Origin: Brevundimonas sp. 357
Lineage (GTDB): Bacteria > Pseudomonadota > Alphaproteobacteria > Caulobacterales > Caulobacteraceae
Assembly (NCBI RefSeq): GCF_003938605.1
Contig: NZ_RHWX01000013.1
Coordinates: 54,661-118,660 of the forward strand
Direction of reading: 5' to 3'
Length of the DNA stretch: 64,000 nt
Shown: positions 19,764-27,151 of the stretch, piece after piece
Position numbering within the stretch: the stretch's first letter is position 1
How the letters are laid out: each line of letters begins with the position of its first letter
The notes under the pieces: generated by a model
The model's database searches: none
Told to the model about the DNA's origin: nothing
What the model saw: the letters and a program-made list of their open reading frames with translations, nothing else
Made by a program: the position numbers and the translations under genes

Positions 19764-20384
19764 CTACTCCTTCAAAATCGTCCGGGATTCAGGCCAGCGA
19801 AAGGCCGCGACCAGACGCCGCCGCCACCACGGCCCCATCCAGCTTTCCACGACCGAGCGGCCCCAATAGGCGTGGATCATCCGCCGCTCCGGCGCCTCGA
19901 CCGCGCTCAACACCGCGCAGTGTTTGGCCGGCGCGCCCGCCGCCATGCGGAACAGCAGCACGTCGCCCAGCCCCACCCGCTCCGGCGATATCTCCACCAG
20001 CCAGCGCCGCGCCGCCGACCACAACGCCTCCTCGCCCCCGACCTCGGCCCAGTCGGGGCGATAGGGCGGCGGCGCCTCCGGTTCCTCGCCCATCACCTCG
20101 CGCCACACCCCGCGCACCAGGCCCAGACAGTCCGCCCCCTCGCCTTTCAAGCTAGCCTGATGCCGATACGGCGTGCCCAGCCAAACGCGCGCAGCGGTCA
20201 CGATCTGCGCGCGCCACGCCTCTCCCTCCCTTTCATGGGGAGGGTGGTCGCGCAGCGACCGGGTGGGGAGGGCTTGCTGATCGGGGCGCGGCGCTTGAAC
20301 AGCCCCGCCGCCCCCACCCGGCTTCGGCTCCGCCTCAGCCACCCTCCCCATGAAGGGGAGGGAGAGATCAGCGCCCGCCCTCAT
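19764..20384 (-). CDS. GTA NlpC/P60 peptidoglycan peptidase (gp14-type) with in-frame repeat insertion
   Basis: A 206-residue protein. Catalytic residues of the papain-like NlpC/P60 fold are Cys86 (GEGADCLGL) and His155 (AKHCAVLS), after the family N-terminal pattern 'IVTAARVWLGTPYRHQAS'. In GTA particles the protein sits at the tail tip and cuts recipient peptidoglycan. Start is the ATG overlapping the gp13 stop (ATGA at 20381-20384). Residues 7-55 are encoded entirely by a 147-bp inverted-repeat element; removing it joins M-R-A-G-A-D directly to A-W-R-A-Q-I-V, the normal short N terminus. The insertion keeps frame (49 codons, no stop). A GTG start after the element (V62) is the alternative. 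Confidence 0.9.
   Translation of the reverse strand: MRAGADLSLPFMGRVAEAEPKPGGGGGAVQAPRPDQQALPTRSLRDHPPHEREGEAWRAQIVTAARVWLGTPYRHQASLKGEGADCLGLVRGVWREVMGEEPEAPPPYRPDWAEVGGEEALWSAARRWLVEISPERVGLGDVLLFRMAAGAPAKHCAVLSAVEAPERRMIHAYWGRSVVESWMGPWWRRRLVAAFRWPESRTILKE
20220..20366. repeat. 147-bp composite inverted repeat inside gp14 5' coding region
   Basis: Outer arms 20220-20247 and 20339-20366 are inverted copies matching at 27 of 28 positions; inside lie further short complementary blocks (GGTCGCGCAGCGACC at about 20247-20261, GGGTGGGG/CCCCACCC). The whole length is 49 codons and open in the gp14 frame. Layout (two inverted hairpin units around a spacer) matches BIME/REP-type elements and the composite elements at 24039-24211 and 25221-25346. 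Confidence 0.85.
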
Positions 20385-21034
20385 CGCCTGCGGCTCCCGC
20401 CGTCATTGCGTCCCGCCACGGGCCGCGCGGTCAGAAAATCCTCGCCCGGCACATCCGGAAACCCCTGGAAATTCACTCCATTGCCGAACACGCCCACACA
20501 GGTCGCCCACCGCTTGTCGCAACTGCGCCCCGCAACCGCCGCCGCGCCCAATCGGCAACGCCCGTCGCCCAGCACCGCGTCGCAGCCCCGGCCATAGGTC
20601 CGCCCGACCACCCGCTCCAGCGCCGCCATCGGCCCGTTCAGGTCGGCGATGAACCGCCCCTCCTCGCGCCGTATCCGCGCCAGCCGCCCCGTCCACAGCC
20701 GCACCTTCAGGTCCGGCCGCATCCAGTCCACGCGCCACAGTTCGACCCCGGCGGCGTCATACCGCCCCGACGCTATGTCCTCTTCGGTGATCGCCGCATC
20801 ATCCAATCCGCCCGACGCCGACAGCGCGCCCGCCGCCAGCCCGACCTCGCCCTCGCCCGCCCCGCCGGTCCAGCCGCTGGCCGCCCGGCACGCCACGCCC
20901 TCGACCTCCAGATCGCGGTCATGGTCGGTGAAGCCCATCACCCGCCCATCCGACCGCCTCAGCAGCCAGGCATGACACAGCGTCGCCGCCCCGCTCTCGA
21001 TGCGGGCGGCCAGTTCGTTCGGAACATTGCGCAT
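20381..21034 (-). CDS. GTA baseplate hub protein, DUF2163 (gp13-type)
   Basis: A 217-residue protein with the DUF2163/phage_BR0599 pattern: 'ARIESGAATLCHAWLLRRSDGRVMGFTDHDRDL' at the N terminus and 'GRTYGRGCDAVLGDGRCRLG' later. Cys151, Cys160, Cys172 and Cys179 match the four cysteines that hold an iron-sulfur cluster in the RcGTA hub structure. The C-terminal 'FQGFPDVPGEDFLTARPV' block is also conserved. It links the distal tail ring to the tail-tip protein. Stop overlaps the gp14 start by four bases; the gene begins three bases after gp12. Confidence 0.92.
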   Translation of the reverse strand: MRNVPNELAARIESGAATLCHAWLLRRSDGRVMGFTDHDRDLEVEGVACRAASGWTGGAGEGEVGLAAGALSASGGLDDAAITEEDIASGRYDAAGVELWRVDWMRPDLKVRLWTGRLARIRREEGRFIADLNGPMAALERVVGRTYGRGCDAVLGDGRCRLGAAAVAGRSCDKRWATCVGVFGNGVNFQGFPDVPGEDFLTARPVAGRNDGGSRRR

Positions 21035-21037
21035 GGC

Positions 21038-21649
21038 TCAGACCCGCACTTCGATCAGAGGCATGGCGACCATCCGCCCGGCGCCGAAGCTCTCCAGCGT
21101 CACCTCCATCCGATCCGCGTCGAAGCGCACCGGCACGTCGAAGGCGAACCCCGCCGTCACCGGCGCGCCTTGAGGCGGCGCCGTCGCCAGCGTCACCCGC
21201 CCCGTCGTCGTCTCCAGATTGAAGGCCGCGGTCTCCACGCCCGCCACGGCCACGCGCACCGATCCCTCGACCGGCTTGGCGATGACCCGCCGGTGATCCC
21301 CATAGGCCTTGCTCAGCTGAAAGACGCGCGCCTGCCCGTCTCCAGTCCCGATCGCCTGATCCAGCGACGTCACGGCCGCCCCCGGCGCCCCGCTCCTGAA
21401 GTCCGCGAAGTCGCGAAACCGGAACCCGTGCAGCCGCCCGCGCCGCGCCTCGAAAAACGCCGTCAGCGCCGCCATGTCGTCCAGCGACCGCAACCCCGCC
21501 CCGATCAAATAGCGCCTGCGCCCGTCCGCCCAGGGCGTCGAGCGCCGCTCGACCCCCGAGGCGAGCGTCGTGATCTCCGTCCTGCGCTCGACCCCGCCGG
21601 TCGAACCGAACGCCAGCCGCGCGGGCAGGCGCACCTCATGAAAGGCCAT
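21038..21649 (-). CDS. GTA distal tail protein, DUF2460 (gp12-type)
   Basis: A 203-residue protein, the family's usual length. 'FHEVRLPARLAFGSTGGVERRTEITTLASG' and 'FFEARRGRLHGFRFRDFADFRSG' are the TIGR02217/DUF2460 hallmarks. In the GTA particle it makes the distal tail ring at the end of the tube. In this genome it is separated from the tape-measure gene upstream by about 950 bases holding a plus-strand DUF805 gene, so the gp12-gp15 group may depend on its own promoter or on read-through. Confidence 0.92.
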   Translation of the reverse strand: MAFHEVRLPARLAFGSTGGVERRTEITTLASGVERRSTPWADGRRRYLIGAGLRSLDDMAALTAFFEARRGRLHGFRFRDFADFRSGAPGAAVTSLDQAIGTGDGQARVFQLSKAYGDHRRVIAKPVEGSVRVAVAGVETAAFNLETTTGRVTLATAPPQGAPVTAGFAFDVPVRFDADRMEVTLESFGAGRMVAMPLIEVRV

Positions 21650-21812
21650 GCGTCCTCGCTAGTTTGATGTGGATTGCGTCCCGTCGCGGGACAGTTTGCG
21701 AACGTCTCGCGAAAAACTTCGCCTAACGTCAGACTTCGGGTTGTCCGCGCCGCCCGCGTCAGCCATGCTTTCGCCACACCACGGCGAAGCCGTTCAACGA
21801 CAGGAGATCCGC

Positions 21813-22511
21813 GTGCGCGGCGAAATACTCAGCTATGACGACGTCTCGGGCACGGGCCTGATCAGCGGCGACGACAGCATCCGCTACGGCTTCACCCGCG
21901 CGGACATCCAGGCTGGCGGAACCGTCGCCGTCGGCGCCCGTGTCGACTTCGTGCCGGAAGGCATGGAGGCGACCCAGGTCATGATCCTGGCCTCCACCGC
22001 CCCCGCCGCCGCCTTCGGCCAAGCCGCCGCCTCATCGACGGGCGGCGCTCCGCTCGGCGCCTATGACTTCGCCACGGCCATGTTCTCGTTCAACGGCCGC
22101 CTGCGTCGTCAGCATTTCTGGATCAGCTGGCTGATCCTGTTCGGCGTCGGCCTGATCCTGAACTTCATCCCGTTCCTGAACCTGCTGGGCCTCGCCCTGC
22201 TGTGGCCGCACCTCGCCATCGGCGTGAAGCGCCTGCACGACATGGGCAAGGCGGGTTGGATTATCGCCATCCCCTACGTCGTCATGATCGGCGGCTGGGT
22301 CTTCGCCTTCATGTCGATCGGCGTTTCGGCCTTCATGAACGCCCAGGCGCTGGAAAACGAGGATCCCGCCGTCATCCTCAGCACCTTCGGCCCGGCGCTG
22401 GGCATCCTCAGCCTGACCTGGCTGGTCGCTATCGGCTTCTGGCTCTGGATCGGCATCTCCGACAGCCAGCCCGGCGACAACAAATACGGCCCGAACCCCA
22501 AGGGCGAGTAG
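21813..22511 (+). CDS. DUF805 membrane protein with N-terminal cold-shock-like domain
   Basis: A 232-residue protein on the strand opposite to the GTA genes. Residues 1-65 read like a small OB/cold-shock domain ('GEILSYDDVSGTGLISGDDSIRYGFTRADI', the VSGTGLI being the RNP1-like part). Residues 85-225 are the DUF805 domain: 'SFNGRLRRQHFWISWLILFGVGLILNF', 'HLAIGVKRLHDMGKAGW' and a terminal 'GISDSQPGDNKYGPNP', with about four membrane helices. GTG start at 21813 has AGGAG seven bases upstream. A strong terminator follows. Function unknown; the fusion is known in alphaproteobacteria. Its place inside the GTA operon is unusual. Confidence 0.85.
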   Translation: MRGEILSYDDVSGTGLISGDDSIRYGFTRADIQAGGTVAVGARVDFVPEGMEATQVMILASTAPAAAFGQAAASSTGGAPLGAYDFATAMFSFNGRLRRQHFWISWLILFGVGLILNFIPFLNLLGLALLWPHLAIGVKRLHDMGKAGWIIAIPYVVMIGGWVFAFMSIGVSAFMNAQALENEDPAVILSTFGPALGILSLTWLVAIGFWLWIGISDSQPGDNKYGPNPKGE

Positions 22512-22528
22512 TCGACCCATCGGTCTGA

Positions 22529-22560
22529 AAGGGACGCCTCCGGGCGTCCCTTTTTGTTTG
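22529..22560 (+). terminator. intrinsic terminator of the DUF805 gene
   Basis: GGGACGCC and GGCGTCCC pair around TCCG, flanked by AAA on the left and TTTTTGTTT on the right. It is a strong plus-strand terminator; the mirrored A-run makes partial termination of minus-strand GTA transcripts possible too. Confidence 0.9.
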
Positions 22561-22601
22561 CGCTATCGTTCGGCGCCCGGCGCCTCCCTGCTTGAACGCC
22601 G

Positions 22602-23138
22602 CTAGCCGCGCGCGCCCAGGGCCGCCGCCCGCGCCAGCATCCGGGCGATCTGCGTCTCCGAGCGCAGCAGCCCTTCGGCCCCTCCATCCACCGTGACGTT
22701 CACCGTCACCCCGGCCCCCGAACCAGAGCGACCGCCCATCGGCTCGACCGTCCCCGCGCTCGCCGGACGGAACACCTCCGGTCCGCGCTCCCCGACCAGA
22801 TAGGCCCCGCCGCCCAACACCAGCCCGCCGTCCGCCCGCGCCCCGCCGAAGCCGCCCAGCGCCGCCGCTATGGCCCCCGACAGTCCGCCGCCGCGCGCGC
22901 CCGCCGCCGCATTAACCGCGTTCAGCACCGCCCGCGCCAGTTCGGCCAGCGTCACCTCTCCGTCCGCCGCCGCCCGCGTCAGCGACCGCGTGAGGCTGGC
23001 CCCCGCGCGCCCGAAGGCGTCCTCGATCGAGGCCGCCGCCCGTTCCGCCGGCTCCTTCAGCGCCTCCAGCGCCGCCGCGGCCTCCGCCGCCTTCACCGGC
23101 ACGGCGTCGATCCCGTCCGGCCTGAAACTATCGGTCAT
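22602..23138 (-). CDS. GTA tail tape-measure protein (gp11-type, short)
   Basis: A 178-residue Ala/Gly-rich helical protein with 'AGARGGGLSGAIAAALGGFGGARADGGLVLGGGAYLVGERGPEVFRPASAGTV', the conserved C-terminal block of phage tape-measure proteins. GTA tape measures are short because the tails are short. It overlaps the upstream small chaperone gene by 11 bases. It ends 90 bases before the plus-strand DUF805 gene's convergent end, so this is where the first tail transcript block stops. Confidence 0.9.
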   Translation of the reverse strand: MTDSFRPDGIDAVPVKAAEAAAALEALKEPAERAAASIEDAFGRAGASLTRSLTRAAADGEVTLAELARAVLNAVNAAAGARGGGLSGAIAAALGGFGGARADGGLVLGGGAYLVGERGPEVFRPASAGTVEPMGGRSGSGAGVTVNVTVDGGAEGLLRSETQIARMLARAAALGARG

Positions 23139-23316
23139 CCGGCCACATCTCCTGCATCCGCTCCAGTTCGCCCCGTCCCAGCGGCGCCGCCTGAACCGGC
23201 CCGGCCGTCAGCATCCGCCACTCCTTCAGCGACAGCCGCCAGAAGCTCTCCGGCGCCACGCTCATCCGCGCCGCCGCCTGCATCATCTCCGCCCATTGAC
23301 GGTCTTGGGGCGTCAT
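23128..23316 (-). CDS. GTA small tail-assembly chaperone (DUF2376/TAC-like)
   Basis: A 62-residue protein. The 'SVAPESFWRLSLKEWRML' core with conserved Trp/Phe matches the small gene between gp10 and gp11 in GTA clusters (rcc01693-like, phage tail assembly chaperone). Together with gp10 it is thought to coat the tape measure during tail assembly, equivalent to lambda gpG/gpGT. It overlaps gp10 by one base and gp11 by 11 bases. Confidence 0.85.
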   Translation of the reverse strand: MTPQDRQWAEMMQAAARMSVAPESFWRLSLKEWRMLTAGPVQAAPLGRGELERMQEMWPDDR

Positions 23317-23609
23317 CAGGCGGCCGCCGCAAAGGCCTTCGCCACCGCCTCCGCCGCCTCACGCGGATCGACCGACGCGCTCGCCAGCCCCTCCGCCAGC
23401 GCAACCTCGCCCCCGCCGCGCAACAGCGCCGCCAGCACCACCATCAGATCCCGCGCCGACAGCGCCTTCATCCGCTCGGCCAGCGCCGCCATCCCGGCGA
23501 CGCCCAGCCCGGTCTCGATCTCCGCCAACGCCCCCAGCGTCAGACACAGCTTCCGCTCCGCCCCCGCCAAAATCGCGGCGACCTCGCCCCGCACGCCGTT
23601 CACGCTCAT
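23316..23609 (-). CDS. GTA tail-assembly chaperone gp10
   Basis: A 97-residue protein. 'LCLTLGALAEIETGLGVAGMAALAERM' followed by 'ARDLMVVLAALLRGGG' is characteristic of the GTA gp10 family (phage tail assembly chaperone). It overlaps the major tail gene by four bases (ATGA) and the small chaperone gene by one. No frameshift-prone slippery sequence needs to be invoked because the two chaperones are separate genes in GTAs. Confidence 0.9.
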   Translation of the reverse strand: MSVNGVRGEVAAILAGAERKLCLTLGALAEIETGLGVAGMAALAERMKALSARDLMVVLAALLRGGGEVALAEGLASASVDPREAAEAVAKAFAAAA

Positions 23610-24016
23610 AGCGGCGAGAACCCAATCTCGCCCGCGCTGGCCAGGCTCAGCGCAAAACTGGCCTCGCCCTCATGCTCCCCGGCGTATTCCAGCGCAGCGA
23701 CCAGAAACGGCCCCTCCAGCACGCCGAAGTCCGGCACGATCAGCCGCCACGTCTTCGCCGCCTGCTCAAAGAAGGCCTCGCGGATCAGGGCGTCCGAAGC
23801 CGCGTCTCGAAAAATCCCCTGACCCGACACCGCCGCCGACTTCACGCCCGCCCCCGCCAGCAGTTCGCGCCACCGCCCGGCGCTGTCGCTGTCGGTCGCA
23901 TCCACCGTCTTGGCGTTCAGCGAGATCGTCCTCGCCCTCAGCCCCGCCACCGTGGTGAAGGCGCCCCCCGCGCCCTCGATCTTCAGCAGGATGTCCTTGC
24001 CGCGTTGCGCCGTCAT
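23606..24016 (-). CDS. GTA major tail tube protein (gp9-type)
   Basis: 136 residues, the usual size. 'AQRGKDILLKIEGAGGAFTTVAGLRARTISLNAKTVDATDSDSAGRWRELLAGAG' is the TP901-1/GTA major tail signature, and the C terminus 'SFALSLASAGEIGFSPL' is conserved. The ATG at 24016 is chosen because it yields the family start; the open frame upstream to 24142 only translates a repeat element. A 196-bp space with a composite repeat separates it from gp8. Confidence 0.93.
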   Translation of the reverse strand: MTAQRGKDILLKIEGAGGAFTTVAGLRARTISLNAKTVDATDSDSAGRWRELLAGAGVKSAAVSGQGIFRDAASDALIREAFFEQAAKTWRLIVPDFGVLEGPFLVAALEYAGEHEGEASFALSLASAGEIGFSPL

Positions 24017-24038
24017 GATGTTCCCCGTTTCTCTGTTT

Positions 24039-24211
24039 CCTTCCCCCGGTGGGAGAAGGTGGCCCGAAGGGCCGGATGAGGGTTCCCGGTCGCCGTCGGC
24101 TGAAAGCCGCCGCGCCACGGCTGACGCCGACTGCAACGTCAACCCCTCACCCTTTCGCCTTGCCGATCGCTTCGCTCCCGGAGGCTCAAGCCCTCTCCCG
24201 CCGGGAGAGGG
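24039..24211. repeat. composite REP/BIME-like element between gp8 and gp9
   Basis: It starts with an imperfect hairpin CCTTCCCCC/GGGAGAAGG (24039-24059), continues with GGCCCGAAGGGCC (24061-24073) and GGATGAGGG, and ends with CCCCTCACC and the perfect hairpin CCCTCTCCC/GGGAGAGGG (24191-24211). The two ends are therefore inverted relatives of each other around a spacer, and the same plan is seen at 25221-25346. It fills nearly the entire gap between two GTA genes. Confidence 0.75.
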
Positions 24212-24212
24212 T

Positions 24213-24620
24213 TCAGATCTCTTCCGTCACCGCCCGCACCCGCATCACCGCCCACGCCCGCTTCAGATCCGGGCTGCGGAACAGGTCCGTAAACGTCATC
24301 GCCACGCTGACCGCCTTCACCCCGTCCGCCTCCAGCGGCGCATCGGCCAGCCGCGCCCGCACCGCCGCCGCCACGGCCCGCGCCTCCTCCAGCCCCCTGA
24401 ACTGACTGGCGCAGGTCAAGGTCAGCCGCTGCTCCACCCCGCCGCCGTCGGCGTTCAGCGGCCGGCTCTCGCACCGCCCGATCACCAGATGCGGAAACCC
24501 CGCCCCGGACGGCGCTTCGTCCCACACCCGCACCGGATCGCCCAGCAGCGCCTTCAGCGCCCCGTCGTCGCCCAGATGCGCGATCAGCGCCTTCACCAGC
24601 GCCCCTTCATGATCCTTCAT
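24213..24620 (-). CDS. GTA tail completion/terminator protein, DUF3168 (gp8-type)
   Basis: A 135-residue protein. 'ALVKALIAHLGDDGALKALLGDPVRVWDEAP' and 'FPHLVIGRCESRPLNADGGGVEQRLTLTCAS' are DUF3168 hallmarks. The protein caps the tail tube where it meets the head connector. ATG at 24620 overlaps the gp7 stop by four bases, which fixes the start. Confidence 0.9.
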   Translation of the reverse strand: MKDHEGALVKALIAHLGDDGALKALLGDPVRVWDEAPSGAGFPHLVIGRCESRPLNADGGGVEQRLTLTCASQFRGLEEARAVAAAVRARLADAPLEADGVKAVSVAMTFTDLFRSPDLKRAWAVMRVRAVTEEI

Positions 24621-24934
24621 CGCGCTCGCTCCAGGTTCAGCCGCACCCGGCCCGCCGCCTTCGGATCGGCCTCGATCCCGACCACGCCCCAGTCCGCCCC
24701 GCCGAAGCGCACGACCAGCCCTTCCTCCAGCCTCGGATCGGCCCGCACGGTGGCGCTCAGCGTCTCGACGCCGCGCGTCACGCCCGCTTCCGTCCGCTCG
24801 CGCCGCCTGCGCGCGCCCAACGCCAGCCACAGCGACCCGACCGGCTCATAGCTGACCACCTGCCCGCCATAGGGCGTCTGCGCCTCAACCGGCCGCACCA
24901 CCGACGCCACCACCTTCATCGCCCCCGCGCTCAC
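24617..24934 (-). CDS. GTA head-tail adaptor (gp7-type, phage head closure)
   Basis: About 105 residues. 'VVRPVEAQTPYGGQVVSYEPVGSLWLALGARRRRERTEAG' and 'RLEEGLVVRFGGADWGVVGIEADPKAAGRVRLNLER' match the phage head-tail joining (gp7/TIGR01563) family, a small beta-barrel that closes the connector. GTG at 24934 overlaps the gp6 stop (GTGA), the pattern seen throughout this operon; ATG at 24919 is a shorter alternative (100 residues). Confidence 0.88.
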   Translation of the reverse strand: MSAGAMKVVASVVRPVEAQTPYGGQVVSYEPVGSLWLALGARRRRERTEAGVTRGVETLSATVRADPRLEEGLVVRFGGADWGVVGIEADPKAAGRVRLNLERAR

Positions 24935-25197
24935 AGCCGCACCACGCGATAGGGCGCGATCCACCCCTCGACCGGCGCCGCGCTCATCTCGCCGTCGCCG
25001 CGCTCATAGGCGCGCATCACCAGCATCATCACCGCCAGCCTCAGCGGCGCCGGCGAGGTCGAAGTCAGGCTCAACCCGACCTCCCCCTCCACCCGCGCCC
25101 TGGCGGCGTCGATCAGCGTCTGGATCAGCCCGTCCTCCGCCTCATGCTCGACGCGCAGGAACAGCTTCGCCTCCGCGAGGCTCACGGGTGCGCTCAT
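24931..25197 (-). CDS. GTA head-tail connector (gp6-type)
   Basis: An 88-residue helical protein. 'SLAEAKLFLRVEHEAEDGLIQTLIDAARARVEGEVGL' is the diagnostic opening of phage gp6-like connector proteins (Phage_connect_1). Compared with RcGTA gp6 (~200 residues) it is short and lacks the second helical half, as in many compact HK97-like phages. It forms the ring under the portal. It ends in a GTGA overlap with gp7. Confidence 0.85.
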   Translation of the reverse strand: MSAPVSLAEAKLFLRVEHEAEDGLIQTLIDAARARVEGEVGLSLTSTSPAPLRLAVMMLVMRAYERGDGEMSAAPVEGWIAPYRVVRL

Positions 25198-25220
25198 TCA
25201 AATCTCCCTATGTTCCTTTT

Positions 25221-25346
25221 CCTTCTCCCCTTGTGGGAGAAGGTGGCCGCCGCAGGCGGACGGATGAGGGGTCTTGCGCCCGCGAAACCCCTCACCCTCC
25301 CACCGCTCACGCGGCGGGCCCCTCCCTCTCCCACAAGGGGAGAGGG
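25221..25346. repeat. composite REP/BIME-like element between capsid and gp6
   Basis: A left hairpin (25221-25243, CCTTCTCCC/GGGAGAAGG) and a right hairpin (25324-25346, CCCTCTCCC/GGGAGAGGG) are inverted copies of one another; inner blocks GGATGAGGGG and CCCCTCACC also pair. It occupies most of the 165-bp capsid-gp6 space and resembles 24039-24211. Confidence 0.8.
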
Positions 25347-25362
25347 CTCTCGTTCGCCGCCC

Positions 25363-26589
25363 CTACGAAGCCGCGAACTTCATCAGCTTGATCGCGTCGA
25401 AATTCTGCACCCCGCCGCCGACACGCTTGGTCGTGTAGAACAGCACATAGGGCTTGGCCGAATAGGGATCGCGCAACACCCGCACCCCCGCCCGATCCAC
25501 GATCAGATAGCCGCGCGTAAAGTCGCCGAACGCGATCGACAGACTGTTGGCCGCCACATCCGGCATCGTCTCGATCTCGGTGACCGGATAGCCCAGCAGA
25601 CTGGCCGTCTCGCCCGGCCGCGTCGCCGGCGACCAGACATAGTTCCCGTCCGCGTCCTTGAACTTGCGCACCGCCGAGACCGTGCGCCGGTTCATCACGA
25701 AACGCCCGTTCGGCCGATACTGAGCCTTGGGCGCATAGATCAGGTCGATCAGCTTATCGACCGGACTGGCGCTGGCGAAGGCCCCCGCCGCGCCCGAGAC
25801 CACCGTGCCGATCTGGCCCCAGGTCTGCGTGCCCTCGGTCGCCGTGGCGTAGGCCAGGAAGCCCTTGGGCTTGTTCACCCCGTCGCCGCTGACGAAGGCC
25901 GCCGTCTCCTGCGCCGCGAAGGCGTCCTCGACCTCGGCCGCCAGCCATTCGTCCAGGTCGATCAGGGCGTCGTCCAGCAGGCTCTGCGTCGCCGCCGGAC
26001 AGGCGTAGAGATCCGCCGAAGAGAACTCCAGCAACGCCAGCGTCGCCGGGTCCGTCTCGGGCCTGGCCGCCGTCTCGGCCACCCAGCCCGCCTGAACGCC
26101 CGCCGTCGACACCGGCTTCCTGAACACGCCCGAGCCGACCGTGCGCACCGTGGCGATCTCGCGCATCGGCGACCCGGCCATCAGGCGCCGCTCGATCGCG
26201 CGCTCCGTCTCCGGCGGCACGACATAGCCCGCCGAGTTCGACGCCGACGACAGCCCCGCCTTCAGCTCCAACCCGTGCGAGGCGCCCGACTTCATATAGC
26301 CGTCCCACGCCGCCTTGGCCTCGGGCGCCGCGACCACGGCGGGCGGCTCGGCCCCCAACATCGGACGGCGGCTCTCGCTCAGCGCACGGTCCATGCGCGC
26401 CTGCGCGCTGGCCACGGCCTGATCGATGCGCGCCACCTTCTCCTCCAGCAGCGCATCGGCGGAAGCCTTCTTTTCGATCTCGTCCAGACGGGCGTCGTTG
26501 GCCCCTTTGAACGCCTCGAACGCGGCCATCATCTCATGCATGGCGGCGCGCGCCTCGGGCGTGCCCGAGACGGTCTTGGTCTCTTTCAT
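25363..26589 (-). CDS. GTA major capsid protein, HK97 fold (gp5-type)
   Basis: A 408-residue protein. Residues about 1-95 form a coiled-coil scaffold domain ('EEKVARIDQAVASAQARMDRALSE') that is removed by the prohead protease. The mature domain begins near 'GLELKAGLSSASNSAGYVVPPETERAIERRLM', with later 'WVAETAARPETDPATLALLEFSSADLYACPAATQSLLDD' and the C-terminal 'AFGDFTRGYLIVDRAGVRVLRDPYSAKPYVLFYTTKRVGGGV', all typical HK97 major-capsid features. ATG at 26589 follows GGAGAG. The region upstream to gp4 is taken by two genes on the other strand. Confidence 0.95.
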   Translation of the reverse strand: MKETKTVSGTPEARAAMHEMMAAFEAFKGANDARLDEIEKKASADALLEEKVARIDQAVASAQARMDRALSESRRPMLGAEPPAVVAAPEAKAAWDGYMKSGASHGLELKAGLSSASNSAGYVVPPETERAIERRLMAGSPMREIATVRTVGSGVFRKPVSTAGVQAGWVAETAARPETDPATLALLEFSSADLYACPAATQSLLDDALIDLDEWLAAEVEDAFAAQETAAFVSGDGVNKPKGFLAYATATEGTQTWGQIGTVVSGAAGAFASASPVDKLIDLIYAPKAQYRPNGRFVMNRRTVSAVRKFKDADGNYVWSPATRPGETASLLGYPVTEIETMPDVAANSLSIAFGDFTRGYLIVDRAGVRVLRDPYSAKPYVLFYTTKRVGGGVQNFDAIKLMKFAAS

Positions 26590-26716
26590 GGTCTCTCCAG
26601 AAAAATGCGCGACCGTCCTGCGGCGCGCCGTCAACCGGGCCAGGCCCGGAACGGGTGCGATCCTTCGTGCATCCGGGGAACCGTGCTACGCCGTCCTCGG
26701 ATCAAGGGATGGATCA

Positions 26717-27148
26717 ATGTTCAAGATCGCCGTCGCCGCCGTGTCTGCAGCTGGGCTCATGTCATGCACGGCGCATGACGCTTCGGCTCAACGCCTCTCC
26801 GCCGCCTCGCCGTCAGAAGCGCCGCGCGTCTCGCCGGACCGGGGCCGCCTTTCGGCCTACACCTCGATCAATCTGCGGATGTTCGAGACCCTCGGCGCCT
26901 GCGAGCACCTCAATCGCGACGGCGCCGGCGATCAGGCTTTCTCGGCCCATCTCCGCCGCCACGCCCCGGCCGCCGATCAGGCCGAACGACGCGCCCTCCG
27001 CGCGGCCTACGACCGAGGCCGGACGCCCGCCGTCGCCGCCCGCCAGACGGCCGAAACCTGCGCCATCGCCATGCGCGGCTACGACCAGGAAACGCCCGAA
27101 CTGCACGGCCGCCGCGACGATCGCCCCCTCGCCTCGCCCAAGCTCTGA
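26717..27148 (+). CDS. small exported hypothetical (lipoprotein-like) inside GTA cluster
   Basis: 143 residues. An N-terminal hydrophobic segment with 'GLMSC' at residues 13-17 suggests a short lipoprotein or secreted signal, followed by an Ala/Arg-rich helical domain with two Cys ('GACEHLNRDG', 'AETCAIAMRGYDQ'). No family is recognised. It runs against the GTA genes, starting 127 bases from the capsid start, and is followed by a kinase gene three bases later on the same strand, so these two form a small unit of their own. Confidence 0.7.
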   Translation: MFKIAVAAVSAAGLMSCTAHDASAQRLSAASPSEAPRVSPDRGRLSAYTSINLRMFETLGACEHLNRDGAGDQAFSAHLRRHAPAADQAERRALRAAYDRGRTPAVAARQTAETCAIAMRGYDQETPELHGRRDDRPLASPKL

Positions 27149-27151
27149 GCC

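Noticed and set aside
17853..20597. A 914-residue plus-strand frame opposite gp15-gp13
   Set aside because: Arg/Pro/His-rich antisense product of G+C-rich coding DNA; crosses several well-identified minus-strand GTA genes.
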